Source of the DNA: UBA6522 sp965221035
Lineage (GTDB): Bacteria; Pseudomonadota; Gammaproteobacteria; Steroidobacterales; Rariloculaceae
Assembly (NCBI GenBank): GCA_965221035.1
Contig: OZ244860.1
Location: 2,294,001-2,358,000 of the forward strand
DNA length: 64,000 nt
Direction of reading: 5' to 3'
In this document: positions 33,714 to 41,406 of the stretch, piece by piece
Position numbering within the stretch: the first letter of the stretch is position 1
Layout: each line of letters starts with the position of its first letter
Position numbers and translations under genes: made by a program
Notes under the pieces: generated by a model
The model's input: only the letters and a program-made list of their open reading frames with translations
Told to the model about the DNA's origin: nothing
Databases searched by the model: none

Positions 33714-33759
33714 CCTCCTTTTTCCTGAGAAACGGGCGATGCTTGCTTGGGAAAGGAGG
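33714..33759. repeat. Inverted repeat after the VapBC45-like operon
   Basis: CCTCCTTT (33714-33721) pairs with AAAGGAGG (33752-33759) across a 30 nt loop. There is no T run, so it is at best a weak terminator. It also hides an AAAGGAGG ribosome-binding-like motif. Confidence 0.4.
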
Positions 33760-33807
33760 CTACAGATACACATTCGAGGACTAGTCTGGCCAAGAGGAGC
33801 GCCTCGT

Positions 33808-34155
33808 ATGAAAGCGACCGCCGCAGCCATCTGCACATTCGTTCTGATTTTCGCCGGCACCGCGGCGGCCGAGCGGCAGCTTCCTTGGGGCGATACCCAC
33901 TTGCACACCAACTATTCCTTCGACGCGTTTCTGAACAACAATCTCTCCGTCGACCCCGACACCGCCTTTCGGTTCGCCAGGGGCCAGCCCGTGATTCATC
34001 CCTTTCATCGGGCACGCATGCAGCTGGAGACGCCGCTCGACTACCTGGTGGTGTCGGATCAGGCCGAGTTTCTCGGCGCGATGCGCGACATCTATCGCAA
34101 CGGCTTCAAGTCAATCAGAGTGATCAAGCCGACCGGTGTGCCACTCAATGATCCT
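33808..34155 (+). pseudogene. N-terminal fragment of a DUF3604 protein
   Basis: Starts at an ATG with AGAGGAGC upstream and a signal peptide (MKATAAAICTFVLIFAGTAA). The mature start has GDTHLHTNYSFDAFLNN and LDYLVVSDQAEFLGAM, the PHP-like metal-binding beginning of DUF3604 proteins, normally 500-700 residues. Homology stops after VIKPTGVPLNDP at 34155, where the sequence becomes the antisense of a vapC start. The rest of the gene has been lost in a rearrangement. The frame stays open to 34437 but the downstream part is antisense to the antitoxin gene. Confidence 0.8.
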
Positions 34156-34156
34156 G

Positions 34157-34177
34157 TGAGTCGAGCAACAACGTCAC
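34157..34177 (-). pseudogene. Start of a truncated VapC-type toxin
   Basis: GTG at 34177 overlaps the antitoxin TGA and reads V-T-L-L-L-D-S, matching the first residues of PIN toxins (compare M-x-L-L-D-T-H). After six or seven codons the frame runs into the DUF3604 fragment and a stop at 34147-34145. This places a deletion or recombination junction at about 34156. Confidence 0.6.
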
Positions 34178-34407
34178 TCAAGCATGTCCCAGTCACCTGT
34201 CGAGTCCATGTGGACGAGATCACCGCGAATGGCCATCTTGCCCTTCAACCCGCCAAGGTGCTTCCCCGGCGGGAAATCCGGGAATGGCTGGATCGTCACC
34301 ATGGGCTTGCCTCGGAGCGTCACCACCAGCGGATCACGGGAGCGGTGCACCTCCTTGAGCGCCGCTATGCACTTCGCCTTGAACTCGGATACCAGCATCG
34401 TCTTCAT
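34174..34407 (-). CDS. Phd/YefM-type antitoxin, orphaned
   Basis: 77 residues. MKTMLVSEFKAKCIAALKEV and PLVVTLRGKPMVTIQPFP form the Phd DNA-binding fold; the C-terminal part (GDLVHMDSTGDWDMLE) is the flexible toxin-binding segment. It normally neutralises a PIN (VapC) toxin encoded directly downstream, but here only the first codons of that toxin remain. It may still repress its own promoter or counteract the PIN toxin at 31018-31419. Confidence 0.82.
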   Translation of the reverse strand: MKTMLVSEFKAKCIAALKEVHRSRDPLVVTLRGKPMVTIQPFPDFPPGKHLGGLKGKMAIRGDLVHMDSTGDWDMLE

Positions 34408-34413
34408 GCTCGA

Positions 34414-34442
34414 AAGTTAACCTGGTCATCCTACTAGGTCAA
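34414..34442 (-). promoter_or_regulatory. Promoter with overlapping palindrome before the Phd-type antitoxin
   Basis: On the minus strand TTGACC (34442-34437), 17 bp spacer, TAACTT (34419-34414). The inverted repeat TTGACCT/AGGTTAA (plus 34436-34442 and 34417-34423, one mismatch) covers both boxes, as expected for autorepression by a Phd protein. Confidence 0.45.
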
Positions 34443-34493
34443 GTACGCACTGAACACGTTGGCATGTCCCGCCGCATCGGAACGAGCTTCGGG

Positions 34494-34499
34494 TAGAAT
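34494..34499 (+). promoter_or_regulatory. -10-like box (TAGAAT) for argS
   Basis: TAGAAT followed by GCCGC, the same context as the TATAATGCCGC before ftsE. It contains the upstream in-frame ATG (34498), which argues that translation starts later. No -35 is evident. Confidence 0.4.
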
Positions 34500-34530
34500 G
34501 CCGCCTCCCCGAGGCCGGTGGACTGGACCC

Positions 34531-36393
34531 TTGCGCGGCAATATCAAAGAGGACCTGGAGAGAATCCTGGAGGAGGCCTGGTCGCGCCTGAAGGACGAAC
34601 GACTCCAGGAGTGGGATCCCGAAAACTGTGATCCGGAGCACAGACATCGGTATGCCCAATGGTCGGAGGAGCTGAAAGGCGCGGACCCCGCGCAATCGGC
34701 GCCGCGGCTGAAGCGAACCCGCGACCCGTCGCACGGCGACTTCACGACCACCGTCGCGATGAGGCTCGCAAGACCGCTGAAGTTGCCCCCAACGGACGTC
34801 GCCCAAAGACTCCAGGCGAAATCCGAACAAGTCGACAATGACAATGGGCCCATTCGCGAAATCGAGGTGGCCGGGCCAGGCTACCTTAACATCCGGGTTT
34901 CGCCCGAAGTCTGGCGCGACGGGTTGCTTCGCATTCTGGATGAGGGTACAGACTACGGCACCTCCAACCTCGGCAAATCCGCCTCGGGACACCCGCAGCG
35001 GGTGATCGTGGAGTACGTCTCGGCCAATCCGACCGGCCCGCTGCATGTCGGTCATGGCCGACACGCCGCCTACGGTGCCTGCGTGGCCAACCTGCTGCGC
35101 GCCACCGGACACGATGTCCACGAGGAATACTACGTCAACGACGCCGGCCGTCAGATGGACATCCTGACGGTGAGCGTCTGGCTCCGGTACCTGCAGGCGC
35201 TCGGAGAAGAGATCGACTTTCCCCGAGCCGCCTACCAGGGCGACTACGTGGGCAGGATTGCCGGGCAACTGCTCACGCAGTGGGAGGACCGAATGGCCCG
35301 CTTCGACCGGACCTCGCTGCTTCAAATCCTCGCCGAACCCCCGTCCGACGATGACGTGCTTCTGGACCGGATCATCGACGCGGTTCGATACGGCCTGGGG
35401 GATACGGGCTTCTCGGTGATTTCCAACGCGGCCCGCAACAGCGTGCTCGACGATATCCGCGAGGACCTGGCTGAATTCGGCGTGCGCCCCGACAACTGGT
35501 ACTCCGAACGCAGCCTCACCGACGGCGGTGGTCTTCATCGTGCGCTGGAGCGCCTCAACGAGCGGGACCGGCTATACGTTCGCGACGGAGCGGTGTGGTT
35601 CAAGGCGACCGAGTACGGGGACGAAAAGGACCGGGTGGTGGTGCGGGAGAACGGCGCCACGACCTACTTCGCATCCGACATCGCCTACCACTACGAAAAG
35701 CGGACGCGAGGTTTCGAGGTGCTGCTGGACATTCTCGGAGCCGACCACCACGGCTACGTCCCCAGGGTCCGGGCGGGCCTCGAGGCCATGGGCGAACCGG
35801 GCGAATCGCTGGAGGTGCGCCTGGTGCAGTTTGCGACCCTGTACCGCGGCAAGGAGAAGGTGCAGATGTCGACCCGCTCCGGCGAGTACGTCACCCTGCG
35901 CCAGTTGCGCGAAGAAGTCGGCAACGATGCGGCGCGTTTCTTCTACGTTTCCCGTTCCTACGACCAGCATCTGGACTTCGACCTGGAGTTGGCGAAGGCG
36001 CAGTCCAATGACAATCCGGTGTATTATGTCCAGTACGCTCATGCACGTGTCGCCAGCCTGTTGAACAAGATGGTCGCCGAGGGATTCAGCCTGACGCCGG
36101 CCTCACGCACGGACTTGCGCTCCCTGACCGAGACGGCGGAACAGGGACTTCTGGTGTCCCTGAGTCGTTATCCCGAAGTGATAAGTCTGGCTGCCACCAA
36201 TCGCAGGCCTCAGCAGCTGGTTCAATACCTGCGGGACCTGGCCGCAAGTTTCCACTCCTGTTACAACGCCCACCGGGTCCTGGTGAGCGACGATACGCTG
36301 CGCAACGCCCGTGTGACCCTGGCCCGCGGCGTGCAACAGGTCCTGCGCAACGGACTGACGTTGCTGGGCGTGTCCGCGCCCGAAAGCATGTAG
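34531..36393 (+). CDS. argS: Arginyl-tRNA synthetase
   Basis: Charges tRNA-Arg. About 620 residues from the TTG at 34531 (GGTGGA eight bases upstream). An ATG at 34498 is in frame but sits in a likely -10 box, so the start is uncertain. The N-terminal tRNA D-loop-binding domain has TRDPSHGDFTTTVAMRLA. The class I HIGH motif is SANPTGPLHVGHGRHAAYG. The KMSKS counterpart is replaced by QMSTRSGEYVTL, a known ArgRS variant. The C-terminal anticodon domain runs from YVQYAHARVASL to the end. The stop is 8 bp before the SPOR-domain gene. Confidence 0.95.
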   Translation: MRGNIKEDLERILEEAWSRLKDERLQEWDPENCDPEHRHRYAQWSEELKGADPAQSAPRLKRTRDPSHGDFTTTVAMRLARPLKLPPTDVAQRLQAKSEQVDNDNGPIREIEVAGPGYLNIRVSPEVWRDGLLRILDEGTDYGTSNLGKSASGHPQRVIVEYVSANPTGPLHVGHGRHAAYGACVANLLRATGHDVHEEYYVNDAGRQMDILTVSVWLRYLQALGEEIDFPRAAYQGDYVGRIAGQLLTQWEDRMARFDRTSLLQILAEPPSDDDVLLDRIIDAVRYGLGDTGFSVISNAARNSVLDDIREDLAEFGVRPDNWYSERSLTDGGGLHRALERLNERDRLYVRDGAVWFKATEYGDEKDRVVVRENGATTYFASDIAYHYEKRTRGFEVLLDILGADHHGYVPRVRAGLEAMGEPGESLEVRLVQFATLYRGKEKVQMSTRSGEYVTLRQLREEVGNDAARFFYVSRSYDQHLDFDLELAKAQSNDNPVYYVQYAHARVASLLNKMVAEGFSLTPASRTDLRSLTETAEQGLLVSLSRYPEVISLAATNRRPQQLVQYLRDLAASFHSCYNAHRVLVSDDTLRNARVTLARGVQQVLRNGLTLLGVSAPESM

Positions 36394-36401
36394 GCGGCGC
36401 G

Positions 36402-36980
36402 ATGGCGGCCAGACGACGCTCAAGAACAAGGCGGAAGGGGGCATCGGGCTGGGGCTGGATGCTGGTCGGGCTGGTTCCGGGCCTGCTGTTGGCGGGCTAC
36501 TTCTACGTCGACGGGCGGGAGACCGTTCCGCGGCAGCCCATCGACGTAACCGTGACGGCACCACCCGCGGCCGTCGCGCCCGCGCCGACCGAACCCGCTC
36601 CTGCCGCGACGGAAACCGTCGCCGATGAAGGCATGCGGTTCGAGTTCTACGACATCCTCCCCAGGTTTGAAGTCGTGCTGCCGGAAACGGAATCTGAAGC
36701 GACGCCGGACGACCCCGGCGAGACCGCGACCGTGCTTGAGGAGCCCGGCAGCTACGTTCTGCAGGCCGGATCCTTCAGGGCCGAGGCGGATGCCGAGCGC
36801 ATGCGCGCCAACCTGGCCCTGTTGGGAATCGAATCGCGTATACAGCGTGTCACCATCGACACCGACAACTATCACCGCGTTCGCATCGGACCGACCAGCG
36901 ACCTGGACTCCCTGAACGGCATCCGCGACCGCCTCTGGAACGCCGAAATCGAGGTGTTGCTGATCAAGCTCCCCGACTGA
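36402..36980 (+). CDS. SPOR-domain membrane protein (FtsN-like)
   Basis: 192 residues. A short basic cytoplasmic tail (MAARRRSRTRRKG), one membrane helix (WMLVGLVPGLLLAGYFYV), a Pro/Ala/Thr-rich periplasmic linker and a C-terminal SPOR domain (GSYVLQAGSFRAEADAERMR, DNYHRVRIGPTSDLDSLN). SPOR domains bind denuded septal peptidoglycan. Placement after argS matches other gammaproteobacteria, where this gene is annotated as FtsN or FtsN-like. No second promoter is visible. Confidence 0.9.
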   Translation: MAARRRSRTRRKGASGWGWMLVGLVPGLLLAGYFYVDGRETVPRQPIDVTVTAPPAAVAPAPTEPAPAATETVADEGMRFEFYDILPRFEVVLPETESEATPDDPGETATVLEEPGSYVLQAGSFRAEADAERMRANLALLGIESRIQRVTIDTDNYHRVRIGPTSDLDSLNGIRDRLWNAEIEVLLIKLPD

Positions 36981-37054
36981 GCCACCATCCCCAAATTCCG
37001 CGCCAATTCAGGCTCAAAGCGCGCGTACGGCTGGCTCCTACAGTACACCGGTTT

Positions 37055-37211
37055 GGCGCCGCGAGGGTGTGTGGGGGTGCCCGTTGTTCGCGTCGTGGGT
37101 TCGGCGCGAGGCCAGGGAGGGCCAAGAGCGCCGAACCCCGATCCTGGGCCGCCAGGGATGGCGGCCCAGGTCAAGCGAACAACGGGCACCCCCACACACC
37201 CTCGCGGCGCC
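37055..37211. repeat. 157 bp foldback with perfect 37 bp arms and two inner hairpins
   Basis: Outer arms 37055-37091 and 37175-37211 are perfect reverse complements (37 bp). Inside, hairpin 1 pairs 37097-37107 with 37128-37138 (11 bp), extended by GGCC/GGCC around loop AGGGAG. Hairpin 2 pairs 37143-37153 with 37160-37170 (11 bp) around loop AGGGAT. Unpaired linkers are 5, 4 and 4 nt. As RNA or single-stranded DNA this is a three-way junction with two nearly identical loops. It lies between the convergent SPOR-protein and ntrX genes. It could be a bidirectional terminator, a MITE or REP-type mobile repeat, or a structured RNA; no transposase is nearby. Confidence 0.95.
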
Positions 37212-37240
37212 TCCCCCAAAGCCCAAAGAATTCCGGGAGA

Positions 37241-38572
37241 TTACTCCACCGCCACGCGCCTGAAATCCACCCCCAACGAACGCAGCTTTCGATACAGGTG
37301 GGTCCGCTCCATACCCACCCTCGTGGCGAGCTTGCCCACCTTGCCGTCGCAAAGCATGAGTTGCTGCTGCAGATAGGCGCGCTCGAAGTGCTCCCTGGCT
37401 TCGCGCAGCGGCATGGAGAGCAGGTCCAGCTTGACCAGCGGCTCGCCCTTCGTGGCTGCGGCCGCCAGTTGCGCTTCCACTTCCTGCAGACTGATTTCCT
37501 CGTCCGCGCCCAGGATCAGCAGCCGGCGCACGATGTTTTCAAGCTCGCGAATGTTGCCGGGCCAGGGATAGTTCCGCAACCTGTTCTGGGCGGCCACGCC
37601 GAAGCGCCTGAAAGGCAGGCCCTCCGTGTCGACCAGCATGTCGACGTTGCAGCGCAACAGCTCCGGTACATCCTCAAGGTGATCCCGCAGCGGTGGCACG
37701 CGAACTACCACAACGCTCAGGTGGAACAATAGCTCCCGGCGAAAACCGTCTGTGGCCTGTTCAAAATCCGGGGGCGCGCTGGAGAGGATGCGCAAATCAA
37801 GATCTTTCTCCCCTGTGCCTTCACGCGGCCGGAATCGGCCCTGCTCCAACACCGCAAGCAGCTCTCGCTGGGTATCCGGCGGCATATCGGTGATTTCGCT
37901 GAGCAGCAGCACGCCGCCGTGGGCGCGCTCCAGCGCTCCCGGGCCACGATCATCGCCCAGCAGCGAAACCGCGCCTTCGTCATCGCGACCGCCGGCCTTG
38001 AGCGCGACGAACGGAGCATCGGCCCGATCACTCAAGCTGGCGAGGTACCTGGCGCACATGTCCCGACCACTGCCAGGCTCGCCGGTAAGCAACGTGTGCG
38101 TGTCGTGTCCGGCAACTCGCTTCAATTGCTCGCGCAGCACCTGCATGGGCTCGCCCTTGCCCACGGGCGCCATCACCGGCGGCACCAGTTGGCGGCGCTC
38201 GCCACCGGATTTCGCCAGCGCTTTCTCCACCGTGCGCAGCAACTTGACCAGCGACACCGGCTTTTCGATAAAATCCAGCGCGCCGATCCGAATCGCCTCA
38301 ATGGCAGTGTCCACGGTGCCGTGTCCGGACATCACCAACACCGCCCCGATGGAACCTTCCCTGGCCCATTCCTTCAACAGTGAAATGCCGTCGGTATCCG
38401 GCATCCAGATGTCCAGCAGCACCAGATCGAAGTCCTGTTCCGATCTGGCGGCCCTGGCAGCCGCCGCATTCTCGGCCGTTGTCACGGCGTAACCCTCTTC
38501 GCCCAGAATCTCCTTCAGGAGCATTCTGATATTGGCTTCGTCGTCTACGACCAAGATCCGCGCATCCTTCAC
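37241..38572 (-). CDS. ntrX: NtrX-type response regulator with degenerate AAA+ domain
   Basis: 443 residues from the GTG at 38572 (AAAGGAGG eight bases upstream), overlapping the ntrY stop as GTGA. The receiver domain has VVDDEANIRMLL, phospho-Asp in LVLLDIWMPDTDG and IEKPVSLVKLL. The AAA+ domain is abnormal: Walker A is GEPGSGRD (Lys to Arg), the GAFTGA loop that contacts sigma-54 is missing (LLGDDRGPGALERAHGG), and Walker B is VLLLSEI without the usual Asp. A Fis-like HTH is at the end (ERTHLYRKL). It probably acts as a plain DNA-binding regulator rather than a sigma-54 activator. NtrX proteins of other lineages also lack GAFTGA. Confidence 0.9.
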   Translation of the reverse strand: MKDARILVVDDEANIRMLLKEILGEEGYAVTTAENAAAARAARSEQDFDLVLLDIWMPDTDGISLLKEWAREGSIGAVLVMSGHGTVDTAIEAIRIGALDFIEKPVSLVKLLRTVEKALAKSGGERRQLVPPVMAPVGKGEPMQVLREQLKRVAGHDTHTLLTGEPGSGRDMCARYLASLSDRADAPFVALKAGGRDDEGAVSLLGDDRGPGALERAHGGVLLLSEITDMPPDTQRELLAVLEQGRFRPREGTGEKDLDLRILSSAPPDFEQATDGFRRELLFHLSVVVVRVPPLRDHLEDVPELLRCNVDMLVDTEGLPFRRFGVAAQNRLRNYPWPGNIRELENIVRRLLILGADEEISLQEVEAQLAAAATKGEPLVKLDLLSMPLREAREHFERAYLQQQLMLCDGKVGKLATRVGMERTHLYRKLRSLGVDFRRVAVE

Positions 38573-40794
38573 GCGAATTCCCTCCTTTCGTCTTGTGGGC
38601 CCGCGCTCCATGACGGGTCAGCGCCGGCCTCTGCGGTAACGGGCAACAGTATAACGATCTCCGCCCCCTGACGCCGCCGGTTCCGCGCCCGGATGCGACC
38701 ATCGTGCTCGTCGATCAGCTTCTTGGCGATAGCCAATCCAAGGCCGCTACCTTTCGCCTTGGTGGTGACATAGGGATCGAATGCCTCCCGGGCGATGTCG
38801 GCCGGAAAACCGGACCCGTTGTCGACGATCCGGATCTCCACCTTGTCCCCGCGCCCGTCCCGGACTCGTCGGGTGGAAATCCGCAATCGCGGGCTGCTGG
38901 TTTGCTCCATGGCATCCAGGGCATTGCGAATCAGATTGTGCAGTACCTGCCGGAGCCTTCCCGCATCCGCGGTGACCTCGGGCAAGTCCTCGAGCTCAAG
39001 CCGGAACTCCATGGGCGGGTGCCGGTGGTCATAGAGTTCCGCGACTTCGGAAATCAGGTCGTTGAGGTCGAGCTGCGTCATGTCCATGGCCGGCATCCGC
39101 GCATACTCGCTGAACTCGTTGACCATGTCCTTCAGCGCTTCGACCTGCTGGATAATGATGTGCGTGGAGCGGTCTAGCAGTTCACGGTCCACGGACCGCG
39201 ACGGAAGATAGCGTTGACGCAGCCGTTCGGCACAAAGCTGAATGGGGGTCAACGGGTTCTTGATCTCATGGGCCAGGCGCCGTGCGATCTCACCCCAGGC
39301 GGCGTCGCGTTGCGCCCTCAGCAGCGCCGTGATGTCATCGAATACGACCACGAAGCCGCCCGGATCGCCCTGCTCGGGTGGCAACGCGGCGCAGGCGCAG
39401 ACCAGTACCCGCCGCCCGTCCTCCCTCGGAAGCTCGATCTGCTCCCGCCAGTTGCTGTCGCCCCGTTCCAGATGGCGATGCAACGCGGACAGGAACGGGG
39501 CCAGCAGGGGTCGCTCCGCAGCGATCTCCTCAAGCGACTCATCCTGACAGCGCTCCAGGTCGACGCCGAGAATCGCGCTGGCTGCCCGGTTGACGGTGCG
39601 GACGCTCAGATCCGGCTCCAACGCGATGACGCCGCTCGACAGTCGGCCCAGAATCGCTTCCAGTTTTCCCCGTTCGCTCTCCAACTGCCGCTGACCCTCC
39701 CTTGACTGGGTATCGGACCTCGCAAGGCGCAGCGTCATGTCGTTGAAGGCGTTGACCAGGAACCCTATCTCGTCCCTTTCGGTGGTGGGCAGACGAGTGT
39801 CGAATTCTCCCCTCGCCACCGCCCGTGTCGCGGTCATCAACTGCTGGATCGGGCCGACCAGGCGCCGGGCCGAGAAGAAGGCGCCGTAGAGCGCCACCAA
39901 CAGTCCGGTCAGCAGAACCACGCTCAACGTCAGCGTGAGACTCGTCTTCAGGGGCGTCCTCAGGAACGACAATTCGGCGTACTGCTCGTAGCTGACCTCG
40001 GCGCGCTCCACCAACTCGGCCAATTGAGGCTCCACCGCAAACTTGGCCAGCAGGACGCCACGTTCGATCAGCGCGTCGCCAGCGACAACGTTCGAGGCCG
40101 CCAGGATATCCACACCGCCGTCCGTCCGCGGTTCCAGACTGACGTAGGACCCGCCTTGCCGCAGCTGGAACATCAGTTCGGCTCCCGGAAACTGTGGAAC
40201 ACCTGGCGACGGATTCTCGGAACTGGTGGCGAGGATGCGACCGTCGGACGCATTGAAGACCGTCAATTCCACTGCGCCTGCGTCGCGCCGAAGCTCGCCG
40301 AGTTCGCCCACCAGGTCACCTCCCCCACCCGGCGCCAACTGCTGGGCGATCCGCCGCGCTTCGGCAAGGTTTTCCCGCATCTGCACATCCAGCGCACTGC
40401 GGCTCAGCTCGAGCGAAGCCTCCAGACCCTCCTCCAGCTCAAGGCTGAACCAACTGTCGATTCCCCGATTGATGAATTGCAGCGAGAAGGTATAAACCAC
40501 CAGCAGCGGCACCACGGTCAGGACGACCAGCAGCGCCACCATTCGCGCCGTCAGCCGCGCGCCGGGCACCTGATCGCGATAGTCTCGAACCAGCTTGAGG
40601 ATGTTGCCGATGATCACCAGCGACAGCACGCAGATCGCGGCAACGCTGACCAGCAGGATGCCGCTCTGCAACCGGGCCAGCGCGGCGGAGTTCTGGGCGA
40701 CTTGAGCAAACCATATGAGACCTGCCAACCAGAGCACGGCGCCGGCGGCGATCGCCAGGACGACGGCTATCGGCCTCAGCCTTGCATGCGCCAT
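38569..40794 (-). CDS. ntrY: NtrY-type membrane histidine kinase
   Basis: 741 residues from the ATG at 40794, chosen over an upstream in-frame start because the latter lies deeper inside the DUF4390 gene. Two N-terminal helices (VVLAIAAGAVLWLAGLIWFA, ILLVSVAAICVLSLVIIGNI) and a third at MVALLVVLTVVPLLVVYTFS precede a periplasmic sensor region, then LTLSVVLLTGLLVALYGAFF, HAMP and PAS domains (GVIALEPDLSVRTVNRAASA). The phospho-acceptor is in RRLAHEIKNPLTPIQL; ATP-site boxes are NLIRNALDAMEQ, DNGSGFP and GSGLGLAIAKKL. Overlaps DUF4390 by 19 bp and ntrX by 4 bp, so all three are co-translated. Confidence 0.93.
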   Translation of the reverse strand: MAHARLRPIAVVLAIAAGAVLWLAGLIWFAQVAQNSAALARLQSGILLVSVAAICVLSLVIIGNILKLVRDYRDQVPGARLTARMVALLVVLTVVPLLVVYTFSLQFINRGIDSWFSLELEEGLEASLELSRSALDVQMRENLAEARRIAQQLAPGGGGDLVGELGELRRDAGAVELTVFNASDGRILATSSENPSPGVPQFPGAELMFQLRQGGSYVSLEPRTDGGVDILAASNVVAGDALIERGVLLAKFAVEPQLAELVERAEVSYEQYAELSFLRTPLKTSLTLTLSVVLLTGLLVALYGAFFSARRLVGPIQQLMTATRAVARGEFDTRLPTTERDEIGFLVNAFNDMTLRLARSDTQSREGQRQLESERGKLEAILGRLSSGVIALEPDLSVRTVNRAASAILGVDLERCQDESLEEIAAERPLLAPFLSALHRHLERGDSNWREQIELPREDGRRVLVCACAALPPEQGDPGGFVVVFDDITALLRAQRDAAWGEIARRLAHEIKNPLTPIQLCAERLRQRYLPSRSVDRELLDRSTHIIIQQVEALKDMVNEFSEYARMPAMDMTQLDLNDLISEVAELYDHRHPPMEFRLELEDLPEVTADAGRLRQVLHNLIRNALDAMEQTSSPRLRISTRRVRDGRGDKVEIRIVDNGSGFPADIAREAFDPYVTTKAKGSGLGLAIAKKLIDEHDGRIRARNRRRQGAEIVILLPVTAEAGADPSWSAGPQDERREFA

Positions 40795-41405
40795 CGGAAC
40801 CAGTCGCTCCTGATCGACCACTCCCGCCGCCAGAACGCGAGGAACCCCCACGGGTCGGGTACCGCCTCGACACGCAGCTGCGTCCTGATCCGAATGTCGT
40901 AGGCGATGTCGGGATTCAGCAGCGTCGCGTCGATCAGCGGCAGCTCACCGACGCGCCCAAGGAAATTCAGGGCGGAAAACAAGGTCGCAAAGGTGTTTTG
41001 CTCCTCGCTGTTGACGTTTAGAACGACGTAGCGCTCGCTCAGGGCGTGATACTGGAGTCGGTAACTCTGGGTCAGCCTGCCGACGAGCTCGTCTGTCCAG
41101 TACCACCGGGGGTTGATGAACTCCACATCCAGATCGAATGTGAGCGGCACTCCCGCGTCCAGGGCCTCCCTTGCATCCGTCGACAGCCGGTATTCGACCC
41201 ACGCATCAAGATAATGGACGCCGCCCGTCAACGTCACGCTTGCAGTGCGGACATCGAATCTTCCGGGATCCTCCTGCGCAGCAACCGGCAAACATGTCAC
41301 CAGCGACAACGCCGCCGCAACAGCGGCCTTTCGGCGCCAACCGGGAATTTCAGACCGCCAGGGTCCCACCGGGTATTCCGTCTTTCCAGGCCACGCCGCG
41401 ATCAC
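40776..41405 (-). CDS. DUF4390 exported protein
   Basis: About 209 residues from a GTG at 41405 with GGAAGG upstream; GTG 41369 and ATG 41432 are alternatives. The hydrophobic stretch AAVAAALSLVTCLPVAAQ after WRRK is a signal peptide. The mature part (RTASVTLTGGVHYLDAWVEY, GVPLTFDLDVEFINPRWYW) is the beta-rich DUF4390 domain of unknown function. It is nearly always encoded between rsmB and ntrY, which suggests a periplasmic role in NtrY signalling, though this is untested. Begins two bases after the rsmB stop. Confidence 0.82.
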   Translation of the reverse strand: MIAAWPGKTEYPVGPWRSEIPGWRRKAAVAAALSLVTCLPVAAQEDPGRFDVRTASVTLTGGVHYLDAWVEYRLSTDAREALDAGVPLTFDLDVEFINPRWYWTDELVGRLTQSYRLQYHALSERYVVLNVNSEEQNTFATLFSALNFLGRVGELPLIDATLLNPDIAYDIRIRTQLRVEAVPDPWGFLAFWRREWSIRSDWFRWRMQG

Positions 41406-41406
41406 T

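Noticed and set aside
37021..37046. REP-like GTAGGAGCC sequence on the minus strand
   Set aside because: Single copy seen, and no good internal stem; too weak to call beside the strong foldback.
36872..37376. Open frames running through the foldback on both strands
   Set aside because: They only exist because the arms are inverted copies; the peptides mirror each other and match nothing.
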